NCBI RefSeq assembly: GCF_008704205.1
Contig: NZ_VXLC01000001.1
Coordinates: 124,001-188,000, forward strand
DNA length: 64,000 nt
From: Nocardia colli
GTDB lineage: Bacteria > Actinomycetota > Actinomycetes > Mycobacteriales > Mycobacteriaceae
Direction: 5' to 3'
Shown one piece after another: positions 52,208-62,271 of this stretch. A program made the position numbers and the translations under genes. Positions within the stretch are counted from its first letter, which is position 1, and the number at the start of each line of letters is the position of its first letter. The notes below the pieces were generated by a model. That model saw only the letters and a list, made by a program, of their open reading frames with translations, was not told where the DNA came from and did not search any database.

Positions 52208-52864
52208 ATGCGAATCGGAATCATCGGGGCGGGCGCGATGGCGCGGGCGCTGGGTGACGGGTGGGCCGCGGCGGGGCACGAGGTCCTCGTCGGGGCCAGA
52301 TCCGCCACCGCGGCAGGGGAATTGGCGGCGGCGATCGGCGGGCGGGCCGGAAGCATCCGGGACGCTGCCGGTTTCGGTGACGTGGTGTTGCTCGCGCTGC
52401 CGGTGGATGCCCTGGACGAGGTCTTGCGGACGGCAGACGGGTTACTCGCCGGGCGGACGGTCATCGATTGCACCAACGCCTTCGCACCGGATGCCGCAGC
52501 ACCCGAAGGCGTGACGGCGTTCGTGCTTTCGGAAGACGCTGTCGCCGAACGTATTGCGGCGGCATCGGGAGCTCACGTGGTGAAGGCGTTCAACGTGTGC
52601 GCGGCCGAGGTGTGGGAGTCGGAGACGCGCGTGTTCGAGGGACGCAGGCTGGCGGTGCCGTTGTGCGGCGATGACCCGGCGGCCGTGCAGCGAGTCGCCA
52701 CCCTGGTGGAAGACCTGAAGCTGCAACCGCTTTCGGCCGGTGGACTGCACCGAGCCAAGTATCTGGAGGCGGTGTCGGTATTCACCGTCGGGCTGTGGTT
52801 CGCCGGGCAGGACGCCCGCGCGATCTTCCCGCCGCTGGACGCGGCGTTCGCCGTCGCCGACTGA
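52208..52864 (+). CDS. NADP/F420-dependent oxidoreductase-family protein
   Basis: 218 residues from ATG 52208, AGGAG upstream. Rossmann domain MRIGIIGAGAMARALGDGWA, LVGARSATAAGELAAAIG, VVLLALPVDALDEVLR, VIDCTNAFAPD, and HVVKAFNVCAAEVWE with FEGRRLAVPLCGDDPAAVQR, the layout of NADPH:F420 oxidoreductase-like (NPD/Fno-like) proteins. True substrate unknown. Confidence 0.8.
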   Translation: MRIGIIGAGAMARALGDGWAAAGHEVLVGARSATAAGELAAAIGGRAGSIRDAAGFGDVVLLALPVDALDEVLRTADGLLAGRTVIDCTNAFAPDAAAPEGVTAFVLSEDAVAERIAAASGAHVVKAFNVCAAEVWESETRVFEGRRLAVPLCGDDPAAVQRVATLVEDLKLQPLSAGGLHRAKYLEAVSVFTVGLWFAGQDARAIFPPLDAAFAVAD

Positions 52865-52958
52865 CCCTGGAATCCGGCCTGAGCATGCACTATTCGCTCA
52901 TACCCCGCGAGTTCGAGCTTTGATGCGCGATAAGTGCACGCTCAGACCGGGTTACGGT

Positions 52959-54989
52959 TTACCAGCCCGAGTTCCCGCGCACCGGGATATTCACGAAACT
53001 TGGCTGGTTCTGGTCGAGCAACAGGTGCTGCGGACGCAGCCCACTGTCCACGAGCAGCGGCATCGGCGGCAGACCCCGGGGGAAGTTGCCGGCGTAGACA
53101 TCGACCCGCAACCGGTGTCCTGGTTGCAGCACCGCCTCGATCCCGGGCACCGAAATGTCCAGCGCCGTCGGCTGTCCCGGCACCATGGGCTGCCTGCTGT
53201 CCAGCGACAGATCCGGCACGGGCTCGGTGTAGTCGCCGTTCGGCAGGCGGGTGCTGCGGCTCTCGTCGATGGCGCGCAGCGAGGAGACCAGCTGGCCCGA
53301 GGACAGCACCGACGATCGCCCGTCCGGCGCGACGTCGTTCACCGTGACCGTCCAGTAGCCGTCGGTGGCGTCGTGGACGGTGTTGAGCCGCACCGCGATC
53401 GGGCCGGAGATGGTGGTCGGCTCGGGCACCGGCGCGCTGGTGAAGGTCAGCCCGCCGAGTTCCTGGATGCGCGCGTCCTTGCTGCACCCGTCGATGATCG
53501 AGGTGGCGCCCGCCGACTCCTGCGCCATGTCCCGGGAGCACAGCCCGGTCAGACCCGGCGCGACGGTGAGCTGGTCCAGGGCCGGGCTCGGCGCGCCGAA
53601 CAGCGAACCGTCGTGCACGCTGGTCGCGGTCCCGCTCGGCGCGGCGGACAGGTACATCCGCCGATAGTCGACGCCAGGCTGCGGGAAGGACGGCGAACTG
53701 ATCCAGCCGCCGCCCTGCTGGCGCAAGGTCACCGGGCCGTACTCGTCGATGCCGTTGTCGATTCCCTTGAGCCACTTGTCGAACCAGGCGCGCTGCAACA
53801 CGTCCATCCGCGGCGGCAGGCCGGGACGGCCGGACTCGTTGCCGTTGCTGATGTGGTAGCCGTCGCCGACGAAGAGCTGTTTCTGCCCCGGCGGCAACGG
53901 AATCTGCCGGTAGACGTCGGCCTGCGAGTTGACGAACACGTCGTGCCAGCCGCCGGTCACGAAGGTGGGCACGGTGATTCGGCTCGGATCGGTCTCCCAC
54001 GACTGCCGGAACGGGCTGTCGGCTTGCAGCAACGCCTGCACCTTGGGATCGAGCTGATCGATCTCCGGCGTGACGAGCACGTTCAGCAGCGCGTCGACAA
54101 AAGTGAACGGGTCGGCGAGCCGATCCTTCAGCCACTGCATGTCGAACTGCCCCCGGGCCAGCGCCGTGAGATCGGGCATCAGTTTCGCGCCGTTCACCGC
54201 GAGCAGCCAGGCGGGCATGAAGGTGACGCCGATGGCGCCGCCCGGTGCGACCAAGTCGCGGAACGGATTCCGGCTCGGCACCACCGGGAAGATCGCCTTC
54301 AACGCGGGCGGATTCTTCGCGGCGACCTGCAATTGGTTCAGGCCCGAATAGGAGACGCCGTTCATCCCGATGTTCCCGGTCGACCACGGCTGGTGCGCGG
54401 TCCAGTCGATCACCTCGACGGTGTCCTGCTGTTCCCGATAGCGCAGCAGATCCCAATCCCCCTGGGAGAAACCGGTTCCCCGGACATCGACGACGACCTG
54501 GGTGTAGCCGCTCTTGATCAGCTGCCGGTCCACGGTGAAGTTGCGCAGCAGGCCGCCGCCGAGCGCCTTGGTGAGATCGGTGATGCCGGAGAACGGGGTG
54601 CCGGACAGGTCGACGTCGCGCGCCACCTGCATGACCGCGTCGGACAGCCACGGGACCGAGATCAGGCTGTCCGCGATCATCGAGCCGAGCTTGGTGTAGG
54701 GCGTCATGTTCACGATGGTCGGCGTCGGCGCCGAAATCGGTTGTCCCGCGGCGTCGGCCGGGTGATAGACGTTCCCCTTGAGCACGGTGCCGTCGCTCAT
54801 GGTGATCGGCACGTCCCATTCGATGAAGACGTTCGGGTACTGCTGCGGGCCGTCCTCGGTGGCGGCCCAGGCCGCGCCGCTGGCGGCGCCGTCCGGGCCG
54901 ACCGGGGTCGCGCCGGCGGAGGGTGAAAGGAAGGGGGACAAAGCGACCGCCGCGACGCACAGCGCCGCGCTCCGGAGCGCATACCTCAT
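52959..54989 (-). CDS. Secreted CocE/NonD-family hydrolase (X-Pro dipeptidyl-peptidase-like), copy 1
   Basis: 676 residues from ATG 54989. Signal peptide MRYALRSAALCVAAVALSPF, cleavage near AGA-TPV. Alpha/beta hydrolase domain with oxyanion region DVPITMSDGTVLKGNVYHPA, VVVDVRGTGFSQGDWD, the nucleophile elbow IGMNGVSYSGLNQLQ, the acid near FVTGGWHDVF, and catalytic His in LFVGDGYHISNGNE; C-terminal jelly-roll (VLQPGHRLRVDVYAGNFPRG). Probably cleaves esters or X-Pro peptides outside the cell. Confidence 0.88.
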   Translation of the reverse strand: MRYALRSAALCVAAVALSPFLSPSAGATPVGPDGAASGAAWAATEDGPQQYPNVFIEWDVPITMSDGTVLKGNVYHPADAAGQPISAPTPTIVNMTPYTKLGSMIADSLISVPWLSDAVMQVARDVDLSGTPFSGITDLTKALGGGLLRNFTVDRQLIKSGYTQVVVDVRGTGFSQGDWDLLRYREQQDTVEVIDWTAHQPWSTGNIGMNGVSYSGLNQLQVAAKNPPALKAIFPVVPSRNPFRDLVAPGGAIGVTFMPAWLLAVNGAKLMPDLTALARGQFDMQWLKDRLADPFTFVDALLNVLVTPEIDQLDPKVQALLQADSPFRQSWETDPSRITVPTFVTGGWHDVFVNSQADVYRQIPLPPGQKQLFVGDGYHISNGNESGRPGLPPRMDVLQRAWFDKWLKGIDNGIDEYGPVTLRQQGGGWISSPSFPQPGVDYRRMYLSAAPSGTATSVHDGSLFGAPSPALDQLTVAPGLTGLCSRDMAQESAGATSIIDGCSKDARIQELGGLTFTSAPVPEPTTISGPIAVRLNTVHDATDGYWTVTVNDVAPDGRSSVLSSGQLVSSLRAIDESRSTRLPNGDYTEPVPDLSLDSRQPMVPGQPTALDISVPGIEAVLQPGHRLRVDVYAGNFPRGLPPMPLLVDSGLRPQHLLLDQNQPSFVNIPVRGNSGW

Positions 54990-55130
54990 TGGATCCACTC
55001 TCTTCGGGAACAGATGCTCTCTAACCGTAGGGAGGGAACCAGGAACTGTCTCAGATTCGTGGCAGAACAGCGAAAAATCGTGCAGGTTCACAAAGTTCCC
55101 AGCGCGGAACCGATTCAACGCCACAACTGC

Positions 55131-55176
55131 GAAAGGGCGCCTTCGCTCGAATCTCTCGAGATGAAGGTGCCCTTTC
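55131..55176 (-). terminator. Hairpin downstream of hydrolase copy 2
   Basis: Arms GAAAGGGCGCCTTC (55131-55144) and GAAGGTGCCCTTTC (55163-55176), one mismatch, 18 bp past the stop of the second hydrolase gene. Confidence 0.65.
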
Positions 55177-55193
55177 GGATATTCAGCCCGGAA

Positions 55194-57251
55194 TCACCAA
55201 CCGGGATTTCCGCGCACCGGCACATTCACGAAGCTCGGCCGGTTCGGATCCAGTTGCACGTGTTGCGGTTTGAGGCCGGTGTCGATCAGCATCGGCAGGA
55301 TCGGCAGGCCCTTCGGGAAGTTGCCCGCGTAGACATCCACGCGCAGCCGATGCCCCGGTTGCAGGATCGCCTCGGTGGCGGGCAGCGCGATATCCAGGGT
55401 CGTCGCCTCGCCCGGCACCGTCGGCTGCCGGGTGTCCAGCGAGGTGAACGGCCGCGGGTCGGTGTAGTCGCCGTTGGCGGACTTGCTGCTGTTGGCCTCG
55501 TCGACCTCGCGCAGCGACGCCATCAGCTGCCCGGAGGACAGCACCGTGGATTGCCCGTCGGGCGCGACATCGTTCACCGTGGCCACCCAGTAGCCGTCCG
55601 GCGCGTCCTGGACAGTGTTGAGCCGCACCGCGATCCGGCCGGAGACGGTGGTCGGCTCGGCGACCGGGTTGCTGGTGAAGGTCAGGCCGTTCGTTTCCGC
55701 GATCCGGGAGTCCTTCCCGCAACCGTCGATGATCGACAGCACACCGGCACTGCCCTGCGCGGCGTCGTTGGAGCACATCGTGGTCAGGCCGGGCGCGATG
55801 GTCAGGCGCGCGGTGTCGCCGTTGGCGGCCGCGGTGAGCGATCCGTCGTAGGCACTGTTCGCGGTGCCACTTCGGTTGGCGGACAGATACATCCGGCGAT
55901 ACTCCGGATCCTGCGAACCCGTGTTCTCGGTCGGCTCGGCGAAGGAGTCGGTGGTGATCCAGCCACCGCCCTGCTGCCGCAACGTGATCGGGCCGTATCG
56001 ATCGATGCCGTTGTCGATTCCCTTGAGCCACTTGTCGAACCACGCCCGCTGCAACACGTCCAGGCGCGGCGGCAGGCCGGGCTTGGCGTACTCGTTGCCG
56101 GAGTTGACGTGGTAGGTGTTGCCCATCAGCAGCTGCTTCTGCCCGGCGGGCAGCGGAATCTCGTTGTAGATCTTCGATTCCGAGTAGGTGAACAGGTCGT
56201 GCCAGCCGCCGGTGACGAAGGTCGGCACCTGGATCTTGGACGGATCGCTCAGCCAGCCCTGACGCGGCGTGGAATTGCCGGTCAGCAGTTCCTTCGCCCG
56301 TGGGTCCAGGTCATCGATGCGGGCGGTGGTGTAGACGTTCAGCAGAACGTCCATGAACGTCAGCGGATCTTTCACCCGATCGGCGAGCCATTGGGTGTCG
56401 AACTGCCCGTTGATCACCGAGGCCAGGTCGGGCACCAGCTTGAGCCCGTTGACCGCGGTCAGCCACAGCGGAATGAAGGTGAGACCGAAGCCGCCGCCGG
56501 GCGCCAGCACGTCGTTCATCAGGTCGCTGCCGGGCACCACGGGGAAGATCGCCTTCAGTGCGGGCGGGTTCTGCTGCGCGGCCTGCACCTGATTGATGCC
56601 GGAGTAGGAGATGCCGTTCATGCCGATTCGTCCGTTGGACCACGGCTGACGCGACGCCCAGTCGATCACCTCGACGGTGTCCTGCTGCTCGCGCTGGCGC
56701 AGCATGTCCCAGACACCCTGGGAGAAGCCGGTTCCGCGCACGTCGACGACCACCTGTGAGTAGCCGCTCTTGATCAGCTGGCGGTCCACGGTGAAGTTGC
56801 GCAGCTCGCCGCCGCCGAACGCCTTGGTCATGTCGGTGAGCCCGGACAGCGGGGTGCCGCTCAGATCGATCTCCCGGAGCAACCCGAGCAACGCGTCGGA
56901 CAGGCCGGGGATGGACTGCGCGTGGTCGGCCAGGTTGGACACCAGCTTGGTATACGGCGTGAGGTTCACGACGGTCGGCGTCGGCGTATCGATCGGGCGG
57001 CCGGACGCGTCCGCGGGGCGATAGACGTTGCCCTTCAGGACAGTTCCGTCGCTCATCGTGATCGGGACATCCCACTGGATGTTGATGTTCGGGTACTGCT
57101 GCGGACCATCCTGGGTCGCCTGCCAGGCCGCGCCGGCGGCTCCGCCATCGGGACCGGTCGGGGCAGGCGCGGCGGAGGCGCCGCTGGTGAGGAACGGGAC
57201 GAGCATCGCGGCGGCAACTGCCGCGACCGTTGCGCGCAACACGTGCTTCAT
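55194..57251 (-). CDS. Secreted CocE/NonD-family hydrolase (X-Pro dipeptidyl-peptidase-like), copy 2
   Basis: 685 residues from ATG 57251. Signal peptide MKHVLRATVAAVAAAMLVPF, cleavage near ASA-APA. Same domains as copy 1, with nucleophile elbow IGMNGISYSGINQVQ, GGWHDLFTYSESKIYNEIP and LLMGNTYHVNSGNEYAKPG, and the C-terminal VDVYAGNFPKGLP. Copy 1 lies 205 bp downstream on the same strand. The pair is a tandem duplication with long-standing divergence. Confidence 0.88.
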   Translation of the reverse strand: MKHVLRATVAAVAAAMLVPFLTSGASAAPAPTGPDGGAAGAAWQATQDGPQQYPNINIQWDVPITMSDGTVLKGNVYRPADASGRPIDTPTPTVVNLTPYTKLVSNLADHAQSIPGLSDALLGLLREIDLSGTPLSGLTDMTKAFGGGELRNFTVDRQLIKSGYSQVVVDVRGTGFSQGVWDMLRQREQQDTVEVIDWASRQPWSNGRIGMNGISYSGINQVQAAQQNPPALKAIFPVVPGSDLMNDVLAPGGGFGLTFIPLWLTAVNGLKLVPDLASVINGQFDTQWLADRVKDPLTFMDVLLNVYTTARIDDLDPRAKELLTGNSTPRQGWLSDPSKIQVPTFVTGGWHDLFTYSESKIYNEIPLPAGQKQLLMGNTYHVNSGNEYAKPGLPPRLDVLQRAWFDKWLKGIDNGIDRYGPITLRQQGGGWITTDSFAEPTENTGSQDPEYRRMYLSANRSGTANSAYDGSLTAAANGDTARLTIAPGLTTMCSNDAAQGSAGVLSIIDGCGKDSRIAETNGLTFTSNPVAEPTTVSGRIAVRLNTVQDAPDGYWVATVNDVAPDGQSTVLSSGQLMASLREVDEANSSKSANGDYTDPRPFTSLDTRQPTVPGEATTLDIALPATEAILQPGHRLRVDVYAGNFPKGLPILPMLIDTGLKPQHVQLDPNRPSFVNVPVRGNPGW

Positions 57252-57303
57252 CAGGCGTGATCTTCCTCTCGGACTGGTCGAACGCCCAAAGTGTACATAC
57301 CTA

Positions 57304-57321
57304 CTTGTCGGTAATGACAAG
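57304..57321. promoter_or_regulatory. Operator-like dyad before hydrolase copy 2
   Basis: CTTGTC and GACAAG separated by six bases, perfect 6-bp arms. No regulator gene is adjacent. Confidence 0.4.
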
Positions 57322-57595
57322 GGGTAACACGTACTTATTTCGAATAGAGGTTCACATACAGCAACCGGGGAGATCATGCCACGCCTAAAGCCCTGGTAAC
57401 CGGGATTCAGCCGGTATGCCACCAGGAGAACCAGCGCTCACTGTGCACTCGCCCGAACTCGCCATTCACCACTGGCACTCAGCCGCCGATGTGTCGGAGA
57501 ACACGTCTGACCAGCACGGATCCCGCCATACCGAGGGAACACGGGCAACCCGGTAGCAGACCTGCGGCTACACCCGCTCGACCTGCACGAAACAC

Positions 57596-57631
57596 CAACG
57601 CGCCGTGCCCAATTCAGAGCACGGCGCGTTG
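57596..57631 (-). terminator. Hairpin terminator after gpm
   Basis: Arms CAACGCGCCGTGC (57596-57608) and GCACGGCGCGTTG (57619-57631), perfect 13 bp, 17 bp past the gpm stop. Confidence 0.75.
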
Positions 57632-57647
57632 ATTCAGTCGAAAAAGG

Positions 57648-58394
57648 TTACTTGCCACCCTGATTCGCGACAGCGGCGGCACCGGCCGCGGCCGCTTCCG
57701 GATCGAGGTACTCGCGCGGCCGAACCGGACGCAGGTTCTCGTCCAGCTCGTAGCGCAGCGGGATGCCGGTCGGGATGTTCAGGCTCGCGATGTCCTCGTC
57801 GGAGATCTGGTCGAGGTGCTTGACCAGCGCGCGCAGCGAGTTGCCGTGCGCGGCGACCAGCACGGTCTTGCCGGTCAGCAGATCCTTGGAGATGGTGTCC
57901 TCCCAATACGGGACCATCCGCTTGACCACGTCGAGCAGGCACTCGGACTTCGGCACCTCGATGCCGGCGTAGCGCGGGTCGCCCTCCTGGCTGTACTCGT
58001 CGCCCGGATCGATGGCCGGCGGCGGGGTGTCGTAGCTGCGCCGCCACAGCATGAACTGGTCGTCGCCGTACTTGTCCCGCACCTGCGCCTTGTTCTTGCC
58101 CTGCAACGCGCCGTAGTGGCGCTCGTTGAGCCGCCAGTCCCGGATCACCGGGATCCAGTGCCGGTCGGCCGCGTCCAGCGCGAGGTTGGCGGTGCTGATC
58201 GCGCGGCGCAGCAGCGAGGTATAGACGACGTCGGGCAGGATGCCGTGCTCGGCGAGCAGCTCCCCCGCGCGCTTGCCCTCGGCGATGCCCTTGTCGGTCA
58301 GATGCACGTCCACCCAGCCGGTGAACAGATTCAGGGCATTCCATTCGCTCTCGCCGTGGCGCAGCAGCACGAGGGTGTAGGTCATGCGGGCCAT
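57648..58394 (-). CDS. gpmA: 2,3-bisphosphoglycerate-dependent phosphoglycerate mutase
   Basis: 248 residues. Catalytic [54 protein letters not shown], and the second His in [17 protein letters not shown]. Interconverts 3- and 2-phosphoglycerate in glycolysis. ATG 58394 or 58385 (three codons shorter, better spacing to GGAA). Confidence 0.95.
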   Translation of the reverse strand: MARMTYTLVLLRHGESEWNALNLFTGWVDVHLTDKGIAEGKRAGELLAEHGILPDVVYTSLLRRAISTANLALDAADRHWIPVIRDWRLNERHYGALQGKNKAQVRDKYGDDQFMLWRRSYDTPPPAIDPGDEYSQEGDPRYAGIEVPKSECLLDVVKRMVPYWEDTISKDLLTGKTVLVAAHGNSLRALVKHLDQISDEDIASLNIPTGIPLRYELDENLRPVRPREYLDPEAAAAGAAAVANQGGK

Positions 58395-58409
58395 TGTTCC
58401 ATTCAGGTC

Positions 58410-59315
58410 TCAGCCGATCGCGTCGGCGGTGGCCTGGCCCGTGGCGAGCACACCCGCGCCGACCAGGGTGGCGCCGTTGCTGATCCGGGACAGTTCGACC
58501 CGCAGGTCGCGGGTGAAGTCGAGGCGGGCGTGCTTGTCCAGCGCGGCGCGCATCGGTTTCCACAGTGGCTCACCGGATTGCGCGAAACCGCCGCCGATGA
58601 CGCAGATGTCCACGTCGAGCAGCGCGGCGGCCGAGGCGATCGCCTGACCCAGCGCGGTGCCGGCCCGGTGCAGCGCGGCGAGGGCGATCTCGTCGCCGGC
58701 GTGCGCGGCCTCGGACAGCTCCTTGCCGGTGGTGCCCTGCCAGCCCTGCTGGGTCGCCCAGCGCACCGAGGACATGCCGCTGGCCACCGCCTCGACGCAG
58801 CCGACGCCGCCACACAGGCAGGGCGTGTCCCAGCCGGGCACCACGATATGACCGATGTGCCCGGCATTACCGGTGCGTCCGACGACGACCCGGCCGTCCG
58901 CGATGATCCCGCCGCCGATCCCGGACGAGACGGTCATCGCCAACCCGTTCGGGATTCCGCGCAGCGCGCCGACGTGATGCTCGGCCAGCGCCAGGCAGGC
59001 GCCGTCGATCGCGAAACTGATGGTCGCCGTGGGGAACAGCTTCTGCACGGCGGCGACGATCTCGAAGCCGGACTTCCACTCGGGGATGTTCAGCGGGGCG
59101 GTGACCCCGGTGCGCACGTCGACCGGTCCGGCCGAGCCGATGCCGATCGCGGTGATCGGCTCGTCCCCGGCGACCTCGAGCAACAGGTCGCGGCAGGCTT
59201 CCCAGACCGCCTCGGGCGGCACCACGATCTGCCGCACGGCGTGCACGTTCGTGCCGTCGTGCACCAGGCCGGCCGCGAACTTCGACGCGCCGATGTCCAG
59301 CGCAAGAACCGTCAT
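58410..59315 (-). CDS. ROK-family sugar kinase or regulator
   Basis: 301 residues. ASKHA fold with VLALDIGASKFAAGLVHDG and IGIGSAGPVDVRTG, and the ROK zinc motif in CLCGGVGCVEAVASG with the preceding GHIGH. No N-terminal HTH, so a kinase such as glucokinase is more likely than a repressor. Sits between gpm and ybjN-like genes. Confidence 0.8.
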   Translation of the reverse strand: MTVLALDIGASKFAAGLVHDGTNVHAVRQIVVPPEAVWEACRDLLLEVAGDEPITAIGIGSAGPVDVRTGVTAPLNIPEWKSGFEIVAAVQKLFPTATISFAIDGACLALAEHHVGALRGIPNGLAMTVSSGIGGGIIADGRVVVGRTGNAGHIGHIVVPGWDTPCLCGGVGCVEAVASGMSSVRWATQQGWQGTTGKELSEAAHAGDEIALAALHRAGTALGQAIASAAALLDVDICVIGGGFAQSGEPLWKPMRAALDKHARLDFTRDLRVELSRISNGATLVGAGVLATGQATADAIG

Positions 59316-59325
59316 CGAAGTGAAT

Positions 59326-59829
59326 TTACGGCTTGTCGGCCGCGTCTACCAGGTGTTCGAAGGCACGCAGGTTCTTCAGCGATTCCCCGCGCGACACCCG
59401 CCATTTCCATTCCTTGCGAATGGATTCGGCGAAGCCGAGCTCGAGCAGCACGTTGAAGTCCGCGTCGACGGCCTCGAGAATCTGCCCGAAGACCCGGTCG
59501 AGTTCGTCGGCGGTGAGGGCATGCGTGGCGATCTGGCCGACCAGGTAGATGTCGCCGACCCGGTCCAGCGTGTAGGCCACGCCGTAGAGCCTGCGGTTGC
59601 GGCGGAGCAGGAATTTGTAGACGCCCTCGAAGTTCTCGTCCGGCTTGCGGCAGACGAACGATTCGATGCGCACCCCGTGCTTGCCGACGGTGAGCATCAC
59701 GCTGGTCTTCAGCTTGCGCTCGCCGGGCAGGATGACGACGAACGTCTCCGCGCCGGAGCGGTCGTACTCGATCTCCCGGTCCCGCAGGGTCTCATCGATC
59801 AGCTGAGCGCTTGCCTGTACCTCGTTCAC
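59326..59829 (-). CDS. YbjN-domain protein
   Basis: 167 residues from a GTG at 59829 that overlaps the mshA stop by 4 bp (GTGA). Strand-helix pattern of the YbjN/T3SS-chaperone-like fold: [60 protein letters not shown]. Equivalent to Rv0487 next to mshA. Role unknown, possibly a chaperone. Confidence 0.8.
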   Translation of the reverse strand: MNEVQASAQLIDETLRDREIEYDRSGAETFVVILPGERKLKTSVMLTVGKHGVRIESFVCRKPDENFEGVYKFLLRRNRRLYGVAYTLDRVGDIYLVGQIATHALTADELDRVFGQILEAVDADFNVLLELGFAESIRKEWKWRVSRGESLKNLRAFEHLVDAADKP

Positions 59830-61238
59830 CGGCGTGCTCCCATCCGACGCCGCCACAGCGCCCGCGACCTGGCCTGACTGGATTCCAGGCTAATGCGTTC
59901 ACCGGGTACCCGTTCGCGCACGTCGTCACGCAGCGTGCCGCTCATCCGACCGGCGCCGAGGGCGGAGCGTTCGGCGCGGAAATCGGTGAGTGCGGCGGAA
60001 TAGCTGGCGAGCAATCCGTCGGCGGTGTGCTCCCAGGAGAAGTTGGCGGCGTGCTCGACCGCGCGCCCGCTCATCCGGCGCAGCCGGTCGGGATCGTCGA
60101 GCAGATAGCCGAGGGCGCCGGCCCAATCCGGCGTCCGGTGACCAGGCACCAGCAGGCCGGTTTCGCCGTGCCGGACCGCCGTGCCGAGGCCGCCGACGTC
60201 GGCGGCGAGCACCGGGGTGCCGCTGGCCTGGGCCTCGATCGCGACCAGGCCGAAGGATTCGTTGTAGCTGGGCACCGCGACCAGATCGGCTGCGCGATAG
60301 ACCAATACGAGCCGGTCCGGCGGTTGCGGCGGCATAAAGGTGACGCGGTCGGCGATGCCGAGGGCGGCGGCCAGCTCGATCAGCGCGTCCGGGCGTTCCA
60401 GGCCGGTGCCGGACGGACCGCCGACGATCAGCACGCGAAGTTTGTGGGCCGGGTCGGCGCGCAGCACCTCGGCCGCGGCGCGCACCAGCACGTCCGGCGC
60501 CTTCAACGGCTGGATCCGGCCGACGAACGCGACGACCTGTTCGTCGGCGGCCAGGCCGAGCGCGGCGCGGGCCGCGGCCTTGTCGCCCGGCTGATACCGG
60601 GTCAGGTCCGCGCCGGGCGGCACCACGTCGATGCGTTCGGGCTCGGCGCTGTACAGCTCGACCAGCTGACGGGCCTCGTCCGCGGTATTGGCGACCAGCC
60701 GATCCGCCTCGCCGATCACCTGCTTCTCGCCGATCTCGCGAGTCAGCGGCTCCGGACAGTCACCGTCGGCGAGCGCGGCGTTCTTCACCGCGGCCAGCGT
60801 GTGCGCGGTGTGCACCAACGGCACCCGCCAGCGATCCCGGGCCAGCCAGCCGACCTGGCCGGACAGCCAGTAGTGCGAGTGCACGAGGTCGTAGTACCCG
60901 GGCAGATGGCGCGCCTCCTGGCGCAGCACTTCCGCGGTGAACGGGCAGAGCTGGGTGGGCAGATCGTGCTTGTCGAGCCCCTCGAACGGGCCGGCGACCA
61001 CGTTGCGCACCAGCACGCCGGGGCCCGCTTCTTGCACGGGCGGCAGATTGGAGGCGGTGGCCCGGGTGAAGATCTCCACCTCGGTGCCGCGCCGGGCCAG
61101 CTGGAGCGCGGTTTGCAGCACATAGACGTTCATGCCGCCCGCGTCGCCGGTGCCCGGTTGAGCCAGTGGTGAGGTGTGCACCGATAGCACGGCGACACGG
61201 TTCGGCCGTAGGTCCGGGCGTTGACTCACACTATCCAT
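59826..61238 (-). CDS. mshA: D-inositol-3-phosphate glycosyltransferase MshA
   Basis: 470 residues from ATG 61238. GT4/GT-B enzyme: [20 protein letters not shown] (UDP-GlcNAc domain start), [40 protein letters not shown], and the E-x7-E motif in [20 protein letters not shown]. First step of mycothiol synthesis. C-terminal basic extension ends WRRRMGARR. No clear ribosome-binding site, possibly leaderless. Confidence 0.95.
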   Translation of the reverse strand: MDSVSQRPDLRPNRVAVLSVHTSPLAQPGTGDAGGMNVYVLQTALQLARRGTEVEIFTRATASNLPPVQEAGPGVLVRNVVAGPFEGLDKHDLPTQLCPFTAEVLRQEARHLPGYYDLVHSHYWLSGQVGWLARDRWRVPLVHTAHTLAAVKNAALADGDCPEPLTREIGEKQVIGEADRLVANTADEARQLVELYSAEPERIDVVPPGADLTRYQPGDKAAARAALGLAADEQVVAFVGRIQPLKAPDVLVRAAAEVLRADPAHKLRVLIVGGPSGTGLERPDALIELAAALGIADRVTFMPPQPPDRLVLVYRAADLVAVPSYNESFGLVAIEAQASGTPVLAADVGGLGTAVRHGETGLLVPGHRTPDWAGALGYLLDDPDRLRRMSGRAVEHAANFSWEHTADGLLASYSAALTDFRAERSALGAGRMSGTLRDDVRERVPGERISLESSQARSRALWRRRMGARR

Positions 61239-61377
61239 AGTGCACGTTGGATTCCCGGCCTCCACACCGTCACGCGCTCGAGTGAGAGCTATCACAGGCG
61301 TCGAGTGAACTCCCTCACAGGCGGCAAACGCCCTATTTTCCGGAATGCCCAGGAGAAAGAGCGCGCGCGACCGGAAA

Positions 61378-62199
61378 TCAGAGGCTGTCGGCAAACATGG
61401 CGATCTCGCCGGCGAAGCGCGCCGGGTCTTCGATGAACAGCCCGTGCTGGCTGCCCTCCCAGAACGACGCGCGCGCATCCGGGACCGCCTCGTAGACGTA
61501 GCGGCCGTTCTCGATCGGCACCACCGGGTCGTCGGTGCCGTGCAGCACCAGCGCCGGAATATCCAGTGTGCGAAGGGTTTCGGTGTTATCGGTGGTGCGA
61601 TAGAACAGCGCCTTGCGCACCGACGGCAAGGTGGCGAGGCTCGTGCCGAACAGGCGCTGCGCATCGGCGCCCTTGTCCGCGCCGGGGCCGGTGTTGGCGT
61701 TGCCGAAGGCGCCGAACGCCCGCACCGCGCGGCCCGCACTCTCCTCGAAGACGCCGGGCATCGCGGCCTGCATGGCCGAACCCGTCGCCGCGCCGGGCAC
61801 GCCGCGGCCGATATTGGCCTGCGAACCGCTGAAGACGACGCCCGCGATCGCGTCGGTGCCGTACGCGGTCAGGTAGTCACTGAGCACGATGCCGCCGTAG
61901 GACCAGCCCAGCAGAATCGCGCCGGACTCGATGCCCTCCCCCGCCAGCACCGCCGCTACGTCGGCGGCCCAGTTCTTCGCGTCGTCGTAGCCCGCGGCGG
62001 GTGCGTCGGAATAGCCGTGGCCGCGCAGGTCGACGGCGAGCACCCGGAACCGGGCGGCGAGGTCGTCGGCGGCCCGTCCCCAGCAGCGCAGGTTCCCCGC
62101 CCAGCCGTGCAACAGCACCAGTGGACGCGCGCCGGCCGGGCCGCTCACTCGGTAGACGATGTTGGTGCCGTCCGCGCTCACCGCGTCCCGAATAGCCAT
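61378..62199 (-). CDS. Alpha/beta-hydrolase-fold protein
   Basis: 273 residues from ATG 62199 ([20 protein letters not shown]). Oxyanion loop [15 protein letters not shown], nucleophile elbow [15 protein letters not shown] with Ser, acid in [15 protein letters not shown] and His in [15 protein letters not shown]. Cytoplasmic, chloroperoxidase-like or esterase-like; substrate unknown. Divergent from the SDR gene with a 72-bp gap. Confidence 0.88.
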   Translation of the reverse strand: MAIRDAVSADGTNIVYRVSGPAGARPLVLLHGWAGNLRCWGRAADDLAARFRVLAVDLRGHGYSDAPAAGYDDAKNWAADVAAVLAGEGIESGAILLGWSYGGIVLSDYLTAYGTDAIAGVVFSGSQANIGRGVPGAATGSAMQAAMPGVFEESAGRAVRAFGAFGNANTGPGADKGADAQRLFGTSLATLPSVRKALFYRTTDNTETLRTLDIPALVLHGTDDPVVPIENGRYVYEAVPDARASFWEGSQHGLFIEDPARFAGEIAMFADSL

Positions 62200-62271
62200 A
62201 CCGATCAGGCTAACGGTGATCCCCGCAACAGCGCTCCTGCCGGTAAACGCAGGACACCTAGGATCACCGTT

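Larger units (their letters stand above)
57252..57647. other. Intergenic region with promoter of hydrolase copy 2
   Basis: 396 bp without a gene. It contains a dyad CTTGTC-GGTAAT-GACAAG (57304-57321), 50-70 bases upstream of the hydrolase start, of the kind bound by TetR-like repressors, and near its left-hand end the gpm terminator. Confidence 0.5.
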
